From the NCBI RefSeq assembly GCF_031846485.1, contig NZ_JAVRHQ010000020.1, positions 14,431-78,430 on the forward strand: a stretch of 64,000 bases of DNA, in the 5' to 3' direction. The stretch is from Autumnicola tepida (GTDB lineage Bacteria; Bacteroidota; Bacteroidia; Flavobacteriales; Flavobacteriaceae). The notes beneath the pieces are model-generated. The model saw only the letters and a program-made list of their open reading frames with translations, made no database searches and was not told the origin of the DNA. How positions within the stretch are numbered: position 1 is the first letter of the stretch; each line of letters starts with the position of its first letter. Made by a program: the position numbers and the translations under genes. Shown here in pieces: positions 25,295-35,521 of the stretch.

Positions 25295-27097
25295 ATGGAG
25301 AGAAATGTAGGAGCAATTTATAAAGGAAATGATCATTGTGAATTTGCAGTGTGGGCACCTTCAGCTGAAAAAGTTGAAGTGATTTTTGAAGAAAACCACT
25401 CTCCTGTTTTACTTAATAAGGAAGAAAAAGGCTACTGGAGTAAAACTGTAGAGAAAATTGAGCCAGGTACATATTATAAATTCCGCCTGGATGGTGAAAA
25501 AGAACTTCCCGATCCCGCTTCCCGGTATCAGCCTGAAGGGGTGCATCAATGGTCTCAGGTAATAAATAATACTTCTTATAAATGGAAAGATGAAAACTGG
25601 GAAGGACTCAGCATGAATGAACTGATAATTTATGAACTTCATGTGGGTACTTTTACAAAAGAAGGAACTTTCAGGGGAATTCAGGACAAACTTGATTACC
25701 TGCTGGAGCTGGGGATAACCGCTATAGAAATAATGCCAATTTCAGCATTTCCTGGTGGAAGAAACTGGGGTTATGATGGGGTTTATCCTTATGCCGTTCA
25801 GGAAAGTTATGGTACCAGCGAAGCCTTAAAAGAATTGATTGACGCCTGTCATGAAAAAGGCATTGCGGTAATACTTGATGCCGTTTATAACCACATGGGC
25901 CCTGAAGGAAATTATCTCGCTAAATACGGGCCTTATTTTACAGATAAGTATAAAACACCATGGGGAAAAGCTATTAATTTTGATGATGCTTTTTCAGATC
26001 ACGTGCGTAATTTTTTTCTTGAAAGCGCGATCATGTGGTTAAAAGAATATCATTTTGATGGTTTGCGCCTTGATGCCATTCATGAAATTATAGATCGTGG
26101 CGCAAAACATTTACTGAAGGAATTAAGCGAACAGGTTGATAAACTGGAAGAAGAGAGCGGCAGAAAATATGTTCTTATTGCTGAAAGTGACCTGAATGAT
26201 ACCAGGATTATTGACTCTTACGAAAAAGGAGGTTTTGGATTGGAAGCCCAGTGGGTAGATGATTTACACCATTCTTTACATACTTTGCTTACCGGGGAAA
26301 ACGAAGGCTATTATAAAGACTATGGAAAGCTAAACCAGCTTGCAAAAAGCTTTAGGCAGGCATTTATTTATGATGGCGTGTATTCCGATTTCCGTAAAAG
26401 GACCATTGGAAACAGTCCAAAGGAGCTGCCTTCCCACAAATTTGTAGTGTGTATTCAAAATCATGACCAGGTGGGAAACAGGATGCTGGGGGACAGGCTT
26501 TCCAGATTGGTTTCTTTTGAAAAGCTGAAGCTTGCCGCAGGTGTGGTTTTAGTTTCTCCTATGGTGCCAATGCTGTTTATGGGAGAGGAGTTTGCCGAAG
26601 ATCACCCATTTCAATATTTTGTGAGTCATGGTGATCCCGATTTGGTTAAAGCCGTGCAGGAAGGAAGAAAACGGGAATTTGAGTATTTCAATCAAAAAGA
26701 AGGGGAATTTCCGGACCCGCAATCTGCAGATACCTTCAATAATTCCAAATTAAACTGGAACTTCAGAAAGGATGAGAAAAAAGAAGTAATCTTCAATTTT
26801 TACAAAGAATTAATCCAATTACGAAAAGCGGGAGTTTTCAATGAATTCAGGGAAAATGAAATTCATACTGAAGTAATGGAAGATAAACAGCTCATTTCCG
26901 TTTCCGCAGGAAAACTAAACGCTTATTTTAATTTCAGTTCTGAAAATCATGCTTTCAATATTCCGGGAGAGAAGGCACAGATCATTTTGGCTTCTGCAGA
27001 TAAAAGATGGAATGGTCCTGCGGATTTTTCTTCTAAATCTGATATTTATAAAATTTTAAACATCCCTCCGGAATCTTTGATTATTTGTAAAAGTTAA
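25295..27097 (+). CDS. treZ: malto-oligosyltrehalose trehalohydrolase
   Basis: From the ATG at 25295 the protein has 600 residues. A TTG at 25262 would add 11 residues but lies within the promoter box. It has an N-terminal CBM48-like domain (CEFAVWAPSAEKVEVIF) and a GH13_10 barrel with GLRLDAIHEIIDRGAKHLL (nucleophile Asp), YVLIAESDLNDTRI (acid Glu) and CIQNHDQVGNRMLGDRL (third carboxylate). It releases trehalose from malto-oligosyltrehalose made by TreY. It is the first gene of the plus-strand arm, which continues with GH57, treY and malQ. Length and motifs are normal for the family. Confidence 0.94.
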   Translation: MERNVGAIYKGNDHCEFAVWAPSAEKVEVIFEENHSPVLLNKEEKGYWSKTVEKIEPGTYYKFRLDGEKELPDPASRYQPEGVHQWSQVINNTSYKWKDENWEGLSMNELIIYELHVGTFTKEGTFRGIQDKLDYLLELGITAIEIMPISAFPGGRNWGYDGVYPYAVQESYGTSEALKELIDACHEKGIAVILDAVYNHMGPEGNYLAKYGPYFTDKYKTPWGKAINFDDAFSDHVRNFFLESAIMWLKEYHFDGLRLDAIHEIIDRGAKHLLKELSEQVDKLEEESGRKYVLIAESDLNDTRIIDSYEKGGFGLEAQWVDDLHHSLHTLLTGENEGYYKDYGKLNQLAKSFRQAFIYDGVYSDFRKRTIGNSPKELPSHKFVVCIQNHDQVGNRMLGDRLSRLVSFEKLKLAAGVVLVSPMVPMLFMGEEFAEDHPFQYFVSHGDPDLVKAVQEGRKREFEYFNQKEGEFPDPQSADTFNNSKLNWNFRKDEKKEVIFNFYKELIQLRKAGVFNEFRENEIHTEVMEDKQLISVSAGKLNAYFNFSSENHAFNIPGEKAQIILASADKRWNGPADFSSKSDIYKILNIPPESLIICKS

Positions 27098-27205
27098 AAA
27101 GCACCAATCGCTTAAATAAATTATCATTATCTTTTAAATGACTCTAAAGCGCCTGAAAGACATTAACTCCAGGGAAGCATGGTCAATTACCTAAAAAATT
27201 GAAAT

Positions 27206-29632
27206 ATGAAAGAGAAATATATTTGTGTTCACGGTCATTTTTATCAACCGCCCAGAGAGAACCCGTGGTTGAATAAGGTCGAAATCCAGGATTCCGCTTA
27301 TCCTTATCACGACTGGAACCACAGGATTAATGCCGAATGTTATATTCGGAATTCTTCGTCCCGTATTCTTAATTCCGAAGGGAAAATTGAGGATATTATG
27401 AATAACTATGCCGCAATGAGCTTTAACATTGGGCCAACTTTACTGGCATGGATGCAGCATGAGGCTCCTGAAACCTATGAGGGAATTCTCCAGGCAGACA
27501 AGGACAGCATGAAACGCTTTTCCGGCCACGGTTCTGCATTGGCACAGGCATATAATCACCTTATTATGCCATTGGCCAATAAAAGGGATAAGGAAACACA
27601 GGTAATTTGGGGAATAGAGGATTTTAAATCCAGGTTTGACCGTGATCCTGAAGGAATGTGGCTGGGAGAAACTGCAGCTAACACTGAGACTTTGGAAATA
27701 CTGGCAAAACACGGTATTAAATTTACCATTCTCTCGCCATACCAGGCAAAAAGGATGCGGAAGATTGGGGAGAAGGAATGGGAAGATGCCACCGATGCTA
27801 AGGTCGATCCGCGTAAACCATATATTTGTAATCTCCCTTCAGGTAATAAAATTACTCTATTCTTTTATGATGGGCCTGCTTCCCAGGCCGTGGCATTTGA
27901 AGGTTTACTTAATGATGGCGAACGTTTTGCCAACCGCCTGCAGGGGCAGTTTGTGGAAGAAGACGAGGTTCAACTGGTTCATATCGCTACAGATGGTGAA
28001 AGTTATGGGCACCACCACAAATTAGGAGAAATGGCCTTGTCTTACTGTCTTGATTATATTGAAAAAAATGAAGAGGCAGAGCTTACTATATATGGAGAAT
28101 TCCTGGAAAAATTTCCTCCGGAATATGAAGCGGAGATTATTGAAAATACCTCCTGGAGTTGTTATCACGGGGTGGAACGATGGAGAAGTGACTGCGGTTG
28201 TAATACAGGAGGCCGTCCTGACTGGAACCAAAAATGGAGGGCACCTTTGCGCGACACTTTTGACTGGGTGAGGGAAGAGTTAATCGAGCTTTATGAAAAA
28301 GAGATGAAGCCATATACTTCCACTCCATGGGAAGTAAGGGATAAATATATACAGGTTATCCTGGATCGCAGCGAAAAGAATGTACAGTCATTTTTAAAAC
28401 AACGTTTTGGCGGCAATTTAAAGGAGGAAGAAAAAGTTAAGCTACTAAAACTGCTGGAAATGCAGTACCATACGATGTTAATGTACACAAGTTGCGGCTG
28501 GTTCTTTGATGAGGTTTCCGGCATAGAATCCATGCAGGATATCTTCTATGCCAAACGGGCGGTGCAGTTGGCGGAAGAAATAAGTGGCGAGAATTATGAG
28601 GATACTTTTGTAGAATATCTTGATAAAGTGCCCAGTAATATGCCTGAATTTAAGTCGGCCAGAGTAGCTTATGACAAGTATGTGAAACCCATGGCACTGG
28701 ATATGATTCGTATTGGCGCCCACTACGCGGTTTCTTCACTGTTTGAAGATTTTCCGGATGAGGTTAGCCTTTATAACTTTAGCGCAATTACTAAAGAACA
28801 GCACTTTTACGAAGCCGGAAAGCAAAAGCTGGTGGTAGGAAGAACTGAATTCCGCTCCGATATTACCTGGGAAAAAGTAGATATTTCCTATGCTGTCCTG
28901 CATATGGGCGATCACCATTTATTTGGAGGAGTGCGGCCTTACATGGGAGCTGAAGCCCTGGAAGAATTACATAATAATGTTGCTGAATTTTTTCAGAAGG
29001 GGAACGTGTATGAGATCTTCAATATGATGGACAATTATTTCGGAAATCACAACTATTCCTTCTGGCATTTATTTCGGGACGAGCAGCAAAGCATTATGGA
29101 GCTGGTTATGGAAACCAATCTGAAGGGCGCGGAAGGGGCCATTCAACAGGTTTACGAGAACAGTTACCCTCTGTTGCAAACCTTTAAGGAAATTCATATG
29201 AAGGTGCCCAACAGGCTCAGGCTGCCTGCAGAACTCGCCTTAAATACTAAATTAGGAAATGTATTACGGGAAGATGATTTTAACCTGAATAATTTCAAGT
29301 CTCTTATTCATTCTGCGAAGCAAATTTCTATAAACCTTGATGTTGTTACCCTGAGTTTTCTTAGTGATAAACGCCTAAATTCGCTTATGAGGCAACTTAA
29401 GGAAAACCCAAGTGACATAGACCTGATGAACTGCATTAATGAATTTATAGAATTGCTGCACGAAAGTACGCTGGAACCCGAGACCTGGGAAGCACAGAAC
29501 ATTGTCTTCAGGATGCGGGAGGAAGAGCTGGATTCTGCCACGCGGGTAGGGGTCTCGAAAGATTCTAAAAGAGAAGATTGGAAAGAGTCGTTTTTACGCC
29601 TTACCAGAAACCTTAACCTTACGGAGGTATGA
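27206..29632 (+). CDS. GH57 family glycosidase with DUF3536
   Basis: The 808-residue protein starts with the GH57 hallmark CVHGHFYQPPRENPW, followed by a probable catalytic Glu155 (GMWLGETAANTETLEIL) and HIATDGESYGHHHKLGEM with the conserved Asp. The C-terminal half (about 330-800) is the DUF3536 helical region. GH57 enzymes act on alpha-glucans as amylases, branching enzymes, 4-alpha-glucanotransferases or amylopullulanases; the precise activity of the DUF3536 branch is not known to me. No signal peptide is present, so it acts in the cytoplasm. Its place between treZ and treY, overlapping treY by 4 bp, links it to glycogen and trehalose conversion. Confidence 0.9.
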   Translation: MKEKYICVHGHFYQPPRENPWLNKVEIQDSAYPYHDWNHRINAECYIRNSSSRILNSEGKIEDIMNNYAAMSFNIGPTLLAWMQHEAPETYEGILQADKDSMKRFSGHGSALAQAYNHLIMPLANKRDKETQVIWGIEDFKSRFDRDPEGMWLGETAANTETLEILAKHGIKFTILSPYQAKRMRKIGEKEWEDATDAKVDPRKPYICNLPSGNKITLFFYDGPASQAVAFEGLLNDGERFANRLQGQFVEEDEVQLVHIATDGESYGHHHKLGEMALSYCLDYIEKNEEAELTIYGEFLEKFPPEYEAEIIENTSWSCYHGVERWRSDCGCNTGGRPDWNQKWRAPLRDTFDWVREELIELYEKEMKPYTSTPWEVRDKYIQVILDRSEKNVQSFLKQRFGGNLKEEEKVKLLKLLEMQYHTMLMYTSCGWFFDEVSGIESMQDIFYAKRAVQLAEEISGENYEDTFVEYLDKVPSNMPEFKSARVAYDKYVKPMALDMIRIGAHYAVSSLFEDFPDEVSLYNFSAITKEQHFYEAGKQKLVVGRTEFRSDITWEKVDISYAVLHMGDHHLFGGVRPYMGAEALEELHNNVAEFFQKGNVYEIFNMMDNYFGNHNYSFWHLFRDEQQSIMELVMETNLKGAEGAIQQVYENSYPLLQTFKEIHMKVPNRLRLPAELALNTKLGNVLREDDFNLNNFKSLIHSAKQISINLDVVTLSFLSDKRLNSLMRQLKENPSDIDLMNCINEFIELLHESTLEPETWEAQNIVFRMREEELDSATRVGVSKDSKREDWKESFLRLTRNLNLTEV

Positions 29633-32280
29633 AAACACCGGTTTCGACATACAGATTACAGATGTCGCCAGATTTTACCTTTGAAGATCTAACCGGCATC
29701 CTGGATTACCTGGACCAGTTAGGAGTTTCCACCATTTATTCCGCACCTTTTTTTAAGGCAAGGAAAGGAAGCACCCATGGTTATGATGTGGTAGATCCTT
29801 TTACCATAAATCCTGCAATAGGGAAACTTGAGCAGTTTAGGGAAATAACAGAAGAATTACATCAGCGGGGCATGACCTGGCTCCAGGACATTGTTCCCAA
29901 TCACATGGCTTTTGACAGCAGCAATCCCTGGTTACGCGATATTTTTGAACTAGGGCCAGATTCCCGGTATTACAATTTTTTTGATATTAACTGGGGGTAC
30001 AAAGGCTGGAATAAAGTAATGGCGCCTTTTCTTGGAGGTCCACTTGAGGAAATACTTAAGGGTAAAGAATTAAAGCTGAAATTAGATGAAGGTGGGCTGG
30101 TACTACAATACTATGATCACGTCTACCCTGTTGCAGCACGTTCCTACGAATTTATATTGAAGGAAACTTCTTTGGAAAACTGGTATGAAAAGTTTAAAAA
30201 TTTTGCGGGTAAAGCTGAATCCTGGCAGGAGTTAAAAACTACATTTTTTAAAGAGGCTAAAAAAGACAGGGAACTGGAAAAAATTATTTCCAGACGGCTT
30301 GAAGAAGTTAATGATAATCCTCAAGAACTTAAAAATTTCCTGGAGTTACAATATTTTAAACCTGTACATTGGCAAACTACAGAAAGGGAAATTAACTATC
30401 GCAGATTTTTTACAATTAATGACCTTATTTGCCTTAGCATGGAAAATGGGGAGGTTTTTGACAATTATCATTACTTCATCAAAGAAATGTTGGATGCAGG
30501 CTTGATAAATGGGCTTCGGGTAGACCATATAGACGGGCTTTTTGACCCTGAAGCTTACACTCAGAAGCTGAGAAATCTGGCCGGTAGGGAGGTTTATCTT
30601 ATCGTTGAAAAAATCCTTGAAGCTGACGAAAAACTACCTGTGGAATGGCCGGTACAGGGAACCAGCGGTTACGAATTTTTGGCGCAGATAAATCATGTTT
30701 TTACAGCATCAGAGAATAAGAAGATTTTTAGTGAACAATATCACAAATTAGCTTCTAAAGTTCCGGAGTATGAGGATATGGTTTATGAGAAAAAACTTTT
30801 TATCCTGAAGGAAAGAATGGGAGGGGAGCTTCATAATCTTATGCTTTACCTTAAAGATGAAGCTTTACTGGCTGAAGATTTAGAAGAAGATAATATTAAG
30901 GAAGCATTAAGTGAATTTCTGGCCTCTTTTCCCATCTACCGGATTTATCCCAAAGAATATCCATTAAAAAGTTCAGAAATAGAAATTATCGATACTGCCT
31001 GCCAGGAAGCCCTGGAAAGGGAAAAAGGACTAGAAAAAGAGCTTCTTTTTCTCAAATCGCTCTTAACAGGTGAAGCCGGTAATAAAGAGAAAAGTCTTTA
31101 TTTTCTAAAGCGTTGCCAGCAGTTTAGTGGTCCATTGGCGGCCAAAGGGGTGGAAGATACCAGTTTTTACATATACAACCGCCTGATTCTGCATAATGAA
31201 GTGGGGGATTCTCCTGAAAACTTTGGAATTTCTGTTGAAGAATTCCATCAAAAGATTTTGGAAAAGCAAACAAATTTTCCTCATGTCATGAATGCCACGG
31301 CCACCCACGATACCAAACGCGGGGAGGATAGCCGGATGAGACTGGCCGTGCTGAGTGAATTTCCAAAGGAATGGTTTCAGAAAGTAAAGGAATGGAAGGA
31401 AATAAATAAACCTCTCAAAAGCGGGAATGCTCCCGATGATAACGAAGAATATTTTATTTATCAGGCATTAATTGGAGCAATTCCCTTTGGCAGTTATAAG
31501 AAAGCAGAATTCTTAAAGCGAACAAAAAATTACCTGCAAAAGGTGATGAGGGAAGCCAAGGTAAATTCCAACTGGTCCAGCCCCAATGAAGAGCATGAAA
31601 ATGCGGTTTTTGAATTTTTGGAGACGGCAATAGATCATCAGGAATTCAGAAATACATTTGATCCTTTTCAGCAAAAAATAGCTGCTTTTGGTACTGTAAA
31701 ATCCTGTGCGCAGGTGTGTGTGAAAAATACTGTTCCGGGAGTGCCAGATACTTACCAGGGTACGGAATTATGGGATTTTAGCTACGTTGATCCCGATAAC
31801 AGGAGACCGGTGGATTATGACGAGCGAAAAGAATATCTAAATGAGGTAAAGAAACTAAAACCTGAAGAAAGTAAAAATTACCTTCAAAAAATTACTTCAG
31901 ATTTTGGAAGTGGGAAGATCAAATTCTACATTCTGCATAAATTGCTAACTCACAGGAAATCTAATGCTGAATTGTTTGAAAACGGGGAATATATTCCCCT
32001 AAAGATTTCAGGGCAGCTTGAAAATAAAATTATTGCTTTTGCCCGAAAATTTGAAAATATATGGAGTGTTACGGTGGCTCCTGTACTTTTAAATGGGCTT
32101 TATAACGAAGCCTTTAAACCAAACTATAATGCCTTTAAATCATCTTTTTTACATTTCCCTGAAGATGCACCTGCAATTTTCACTAATATTTTTACCGCTG
32201 AAGAATCAGAAGGAAATAGAATTTCTTTAGATGAACTTTTGGGTAATTTTCCTGTGGCGGTTCTAATCAATAAAAACTAA
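29629..32280 (+). CDS. treY: malto-oligosyltrehalose synthase
   Basis: The 883-residue GH13_26 protein starts with the family signature MKTPVSTYRLQMSPDFTFED. It then shows HGYDVVDPFTINPAIG, WLQDIVPNHMAFDSSNPW, NGLRVDHIDGLFDPEAY with the nucleophile Asp, AAKGVEDTSFYIYNRL and TATHDTKRGEDSRMRL. It rearranges the reducing-end alpha-1,4 bond of a maltodextrin to alpha-1,1, making malto-oligosyltrehalose for TreZ. Its ATG overlaps the stop of the GH57 gene (ATGA), and malQ starts 1 bp after its stop, so the three are tightly coupled. Confidence 0.95.
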   Translation: MKTPVSTYRLQMSPDFTFEDLTGILDYLDQLGVSTIYSAPFFKARKGSTHGYDVVDPFTINPAIGKLEQFREITEELHQRGMTWLQDIVPNHMAFDSSNPWLRDIFELGPDSRYYNFFDINWGYKGWNKVMAPFLGGPLEEILKGKELKLKLDEGGLVLQYYDHVYPVAARSYEFILKETSLENWYEKFKNFAGKAESWQELKTTFFKEAKKDRELEKIISRRLEEVNDNPQELKNFLELQYFKPVHWQTTEREINYRRFFTINDLICLSMENGEVFDNYHYFIKEMLDAGLINGLRVDHIDGLFDPEAYTQKLRNLAGREVYLIVEKILEADEKLPVEWPVQGTSGYEFLAQINHVFTASENKKIFSEQYHKLASKVPEYEDMVYEKKLFILKERMGGELHNLMLYLKDEALLAEDLEEDNIKEALSEFLASFPIYRIYPKEYPLKSSEIEIIDTACQEALEREKGLEKELLFLKSLLTGEAGNKEKSLYFLKRCQQFSGPLAAKGVEDTSFYIYNRLILHNEVGDSPENFGISVEEFHQKILEKQTNFPHVMNATATHDTKRGEDSRMRLAVLSEFPKEWFQKVKEWKEINKPLKSGNAPDDNEEYFIYQALIGAIPFGSYKKAEFLKRTKNYLQKVMREAKVNSNWSSPNEEHENAVFEFLETAIDHQEFRNTFDPFQQKIAAFGTVKSCAQVCVKNTVPGVPDTYQGTELWDFSYVDPDNRRPVDYDERKEYLNEVKKLKPEESKNYLQKITSDFGSGKIKFYILHKLLTHRKSNAELFENGEYIPLKISGQLENKIIAFARKFENIWSVTVAPVLLNGLYNEAFKPNYNAFKSSFLHFPEDAPAIFTNIFTAEESEGNRISLDELLGNFPVAVLINKN

Positions 32281-32281
32281 T

Positions 32282-33823
32282 ATGGATTTAAAGAGGAGTA
32301 GCGGCATTTTACTTCATATAACTTCCCTGCCTTCCGGGTATGGAATTGGGGATATGGGACCTTCAGCCTATAATTTTGTAAATTTCCTTAAAGAGTCCGG
32401 GCATCATTACTGGCAGTTATTGCCTTTAAACCCAACCCATTCCGCTTACTACCATTCCCCATACAGCAGTTACTCTGCCTTCGCGGGAAATCCCCTTTTA
32501 ATAAGTCCGCAGCTGCTGGTGGAACAGGAATTTTTAAATGTAGATGAAGTTTCCAAACCTAAAAAAACTTCCAGTAAAAAGGTCAATTTTAAGGCTGTTG
32601 AAGAGTATAAAGTTGGCCTGCTGGAGCAGGCATTCAAAAATTATAAAATCAGTAAAACATCTTCTGCAACATTTAAAAAATTTTGTAATAAACACAGGCA
32701 GTGGCTAGAGGATTTTGCCCTTTTTCAGGTTTTTACCAAAGAATTTGGAAGGGGCTGGACAACCTGGCCTTCAGAAATTAAAAGTAGGGAAGACCGGGCC
32801 ATAAAAAAGGCCTATAAAGATTATGCTGAAGAAATAGAAAAAGAGAAATTCTTCCAGTTCCTGTTCTTTCAGCAGTGGGAAGCCCTGGTGAAATACGCCC
32901 ATCAGAATAAAATTTCCTTTATTGGCGATATTCCTTTTTACGTAAACCATGAAAGTGCCGATTGCTGGGCGCACACAGAATATTTCAAACTGAACGAGAA
33001 AAAAGAACCAACACATGTTTCCGGAGTGCCACCGGATTATTTCAGTGAAACCGGGCAGCTTTGGGGAACCCCTGTTTTCAACTGGAAAATTCTTCAGCAA
33101 AATAACTTTGACTGGTGGGTGCAGCGCTTAAAACAGAATTTACTTCTTTTTGATGTGGTAAGATTGGATCATTTTCGTGCTTTTTCTGCCTATTGGGAAG
33201 TACCGGCAGAAGAAGAAACCGCCATCAATGGAAAATGGATAAAAACACCTGGTACCCAATTCTTCAGACTCATTAAAAAAGAATTCCCGGAAATGCCATT
33301 TATAGCCGAAGATCTTGGGTCTCTGGATGAGCCGGTGTATAAACTGCTGGAAAGGTTTAATTTTCCCGGTATGAATGTACTGCACTTCGCATTTGGTGAA
33401 GAAAAAGCGGATAACCCATACCTGCCTTTTAACCATAAACCGCATAGTATTGTCTACACGGGTACTCATGATAATAACACCACACATGGCTGGTATGAGA
33501 GTTTAGACAAAACGGCTAAAAAACACCTGAAGCAATACTCAGGAAAGAAAATCAACAAGAAAAGTGTGCATACGGTATTGCATGAGATGGCGTTGAAATC
33601 AGTTTCTAAAGTTGCTGTTTTCCCACTGCAGGATCTCATTGGTCTTGGAGAAGAGGCTATTATGAATACGCCCGGCACTGTTAAAAACAACTGGACATGG
33701 AGAGTAAAACAGGAGGAAATTCCTGTGGAAAGTGCAAAAGAATTTCGTGAAAAGAATATTCTTTTTGGCAGGTTTAAGGAGCCTGTGGTTAAAAAGAAGA
33801 AAAGGAAAAAGAGCCGCTCCTGA
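32282..33823 (+). CDS. malQ: 4-alpha-glucanotransferase
   Basis: The 513-residue protein has GH77 motifs: RSSGILLHITSLPSGYGIGD, YWQLLPLNPTHSAYYHSPY, the nucleophile region DVVRLDHFRAFSAYWEV, the acid/base PFIAEDLGSLDEPVY, and YTGTHDNNTTHGWY. The C-terminal tail is Lys/Arg-rich (VKKKKRKKSRS), an extension beyond the enzyme fold. MalQ (amylomaltase) disproportionates maltodextrins and would supply TreY with longer chains and recycle maltose. It is the last gene of the plus-strand arm and is followed by a terminator. Confidence 0.95.
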   Translation: MDLKRSSGILLHITSLPSGYGIGDMGPSAYNFVNFLKESGHHYWQLLPLNPTHSAYYHSPYSSYSAFAGNPLLISPQLLVEQEFLNVDEVSKPKKTSSKKVNFKAVEEYKVGLLEQAFKNYKISKTSSATFKKFCNKHRQWLEDFALFQVFTKEFGRGWTTWPSEIKSREDRAIKKAYKDYAEEIEKEKFFQFLFFQQWEALVKYAHQNKISFIGDIPFYVNHESADCWAHTEYFKLNEKKEPTHVSGVPPDYFSETGQLWGTPVFNWKILQQNNFDWWVQRLKQNLLLFDVVRLDHFRAFSAYWEVPAEEETAINGKWIKTPGTQFFRLIKKEFPEMPFIAEDLGSLDEPVYKLLERFNFPGMNVLHFAFGEEKADNPYLPFNHKPHSIVYTGTHDNNTTHGWYESLDKTAKKHLKQYSGKKINKKSVHTVLHEMALKSVSKVAVFPLQDLIGLGEEAIMNTPGTVKNNWTWRVKQEEIPVESAKEFREKNILFGRFKEPVVKKKKRKKSRS

Positions 33824-33882
33824 AAAATTATTATGGATCCCGGTTCAATAATAGCTTGAAAAGAGCCCTTTATCAGAAGTAA

Positions 33883-33918
33883 AAAAGCCGCTTTTACCAG
33901 AGGTAACAGGCGGCTTTA
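33883..33918. terminator. bidirectional terminator after malQ
   Basis: AAAGCCGC and GCGGCTTT form the outer stem and TTACC/GGTAA an inner stem. It lies between malQ (+) and the converging gene at 33938 (-), with an A run and a short T run at its ends. Confidence 0.75.
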
Positions 33919-33937
33919 TCCAAATTGAAAAGAAAGG

Positions 33938-35218
33938 TTATTCTTTATTCATATTCCGCTTGATTTTCTCAATGGCGTTTTGAATTGACTTTTCAGGTTC
34001 AATTATATTATTGTTGCCCCAGAATTCCGTGTCATAAAATCCGCTAACATCGTCGGCCATTACCACATAGGGATCAATAATGTCTACATTTTTCTTCCAT
34101 TCACTGTCACTGTATTTTTCCCAGTCGGTTACAACCATTTCACTGTTAACGGTATAACGGGAATTGAAGATTTTTTTCTTCCAGTTAACCACATATTCCA
34201 TCGTGGCATTGCCATAAGAAAAATGCCACTTTCCATCTTTCTCGGCATAATCTACTTCATAATACAGATCTACCGGATACACTTTTGAGCCTGCAGGTTT
34301 TTTCTTGACAAACATCCTGGTAGCCAAATCACGGTCATCAACATCCATTTTGTATTTTGCCCTAACGAGGGTGAGGCTTTCCGCATCAATAAATAATTGC
34401 CCGTAATACCAGGGAGTGGATTTATCCATTTCTTCAAAATTCACCACGTAGATATAACGGTCGTCAATTTTTGTAGGATCATCAAAACTAAATTCATATG
34501 TTTCCAGCATTTGAGGTTTAAGGACATATTCGGTATACTTTATCAGGTCCAGGTAAAGGCTGTTGAAAGGCCCTCCTCTAAGTTTAAGGGCCAATGTATC
34601 CAATCTGTCATAATCGGTACTTTTCCTGGCTTTGTAGATTGAAACAAGATCTTTTTTCCTGGAGTTATGTGGCGTTTTATAGATTTTGACTACTGCTTCA
34701 GACAGAGAAACATTGGTGCGGCGTCTTTTAATAATTTCCCGGTAAAAAGCAGTCATTAAAGTTTGCTCCGTAATATAATTATCATCCTTCTGAGCGAGCA
34801 TTTTCTGCACCAGGGACCGGGCATTTTTTGCATCAAAAATATTCACTTCTGAAAGCTTTTCAACAGATTCCATTAATTCCACCCGGTTGTTTTCTTTAAA
34901 ATAACTCAATGGCAGGTTCTTACTGGTAAAACCGAGGTAAGAAACATTTACAGTTACCGGAACAAGGCTGTCCGGAACCTTCAAAACAAATTCCCCGGCG
35001 GCATTTGTAATGGTGGAAATATTGCTCCGGTTAACGGAAATTAAAGCGGATGCAATAGGATCGTCGTTATCACTATTCACCACCATACCCTTATACTCGG
35101 TATAATTTTTTTGGTTTTCCTGTTGGAAAGCGAAAGAAAAGACTGGCGAAAAGGAAAAAATCAGAAGCAAAAGTATAATGGTTACGCTCCTGAACGCAGT
35201 TGAATTAAGTGTTTTCAT
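33938..35218 (-). CDS. exported protein with carboxypeptidase-like regulatory domain
   Basis: The 426-residue protein has a signal peptide (SVTIILLLLIFSFSPVFSFA) and a CarboxypepD_reg-like beta-sandwich at about 42-115 (YKGMVVNSDNDDPIASALIS, AAGEFVLKVPDSLVPVTVNVSYLGF, core SLVPVTVNVSYLGF). A longer domain follows with AFYREIIKRRRTNVSLSEAVVKIYK and YYEVDYAEKDGKWHFSYGNATMEY. This C-terminal part is shared by many Bacteroidota outer-membrane or surface proteins related to DUF5686. No barrel end signature or lipobox is seen, so it may be periplasmic. I do not know a function. It is monocistronic, converging with malQ. Confidence 0.8.
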   Translation of the reverse strand: MKTLNSTAFRSVTIILLLLIFSFSPVFSFAFQQENQKNYTEYKGMVVNSDNDDPIASALISVNRSNISTITNAAGEFVLKVPDSLVPVTVNVSYLGFTSKNLPLSYFKENNRVELMESVEKLSEVNIFDAKNARSLVQKMLAQKDDNYITEQTLMTAFYREIIKRRRTNVSLSEAVVKIYKTPHNSRKKDLVSIYKARKSTDYDRLDTLALKLRGGPFNSLYLDLIKYTEYVLKPQMLETYEFSFDDPTKIDDRYIYVVNFEEMDKSTPWYYGQLFIDAESLTLVRAKYKMDVDDRDLATRMFVKKKPAGSKVYPVDLYYEVDYAEKDGKWHFSYGNATMEYVVNWKKKIFNSRYTVNSEMVVTDWEKYSDSEWKKNVDIIDPYVVMADDVSGFYDTEFWGNNNIIEPEKSIQNAIEKIKRNMNKE

Positions 35219-35521
35219 AGCTACAGGTATTTAGAGGTGTAATCTCTCTAATATAGCAAATTAGAATGTTGTATTAACATTATATTAGTTAAAATTTTCA
35301 GGTATTGTTAATTATGTAGTTACAGATGACGGATATGCTATTTTACCAGCTTAGTTCTAGAAATATTAACCATCTTAAATTATTGTAAAATGAACGTTTT
35401 GTTAAGAAAATAAAAGAAAAATTTAGAAGAGGTTCTGGTAAAGCAGGTAAGGTGTTGCATTTAGGGAAATTTTAACCTGCAACAGCAGGAGCAGCAGAAA
35501 GCTTTTTGTAATTTTAAGTTT
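35219..35521. other. divergent intergenic region without clear features
   Basis: About 300 bp of AT-rich DNA lie between two divergent genes. I see no ORF, convincing TAnnTTTG box, hairpin or operator here. It must hold the promoters for both sides. Confidence 0.5.
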
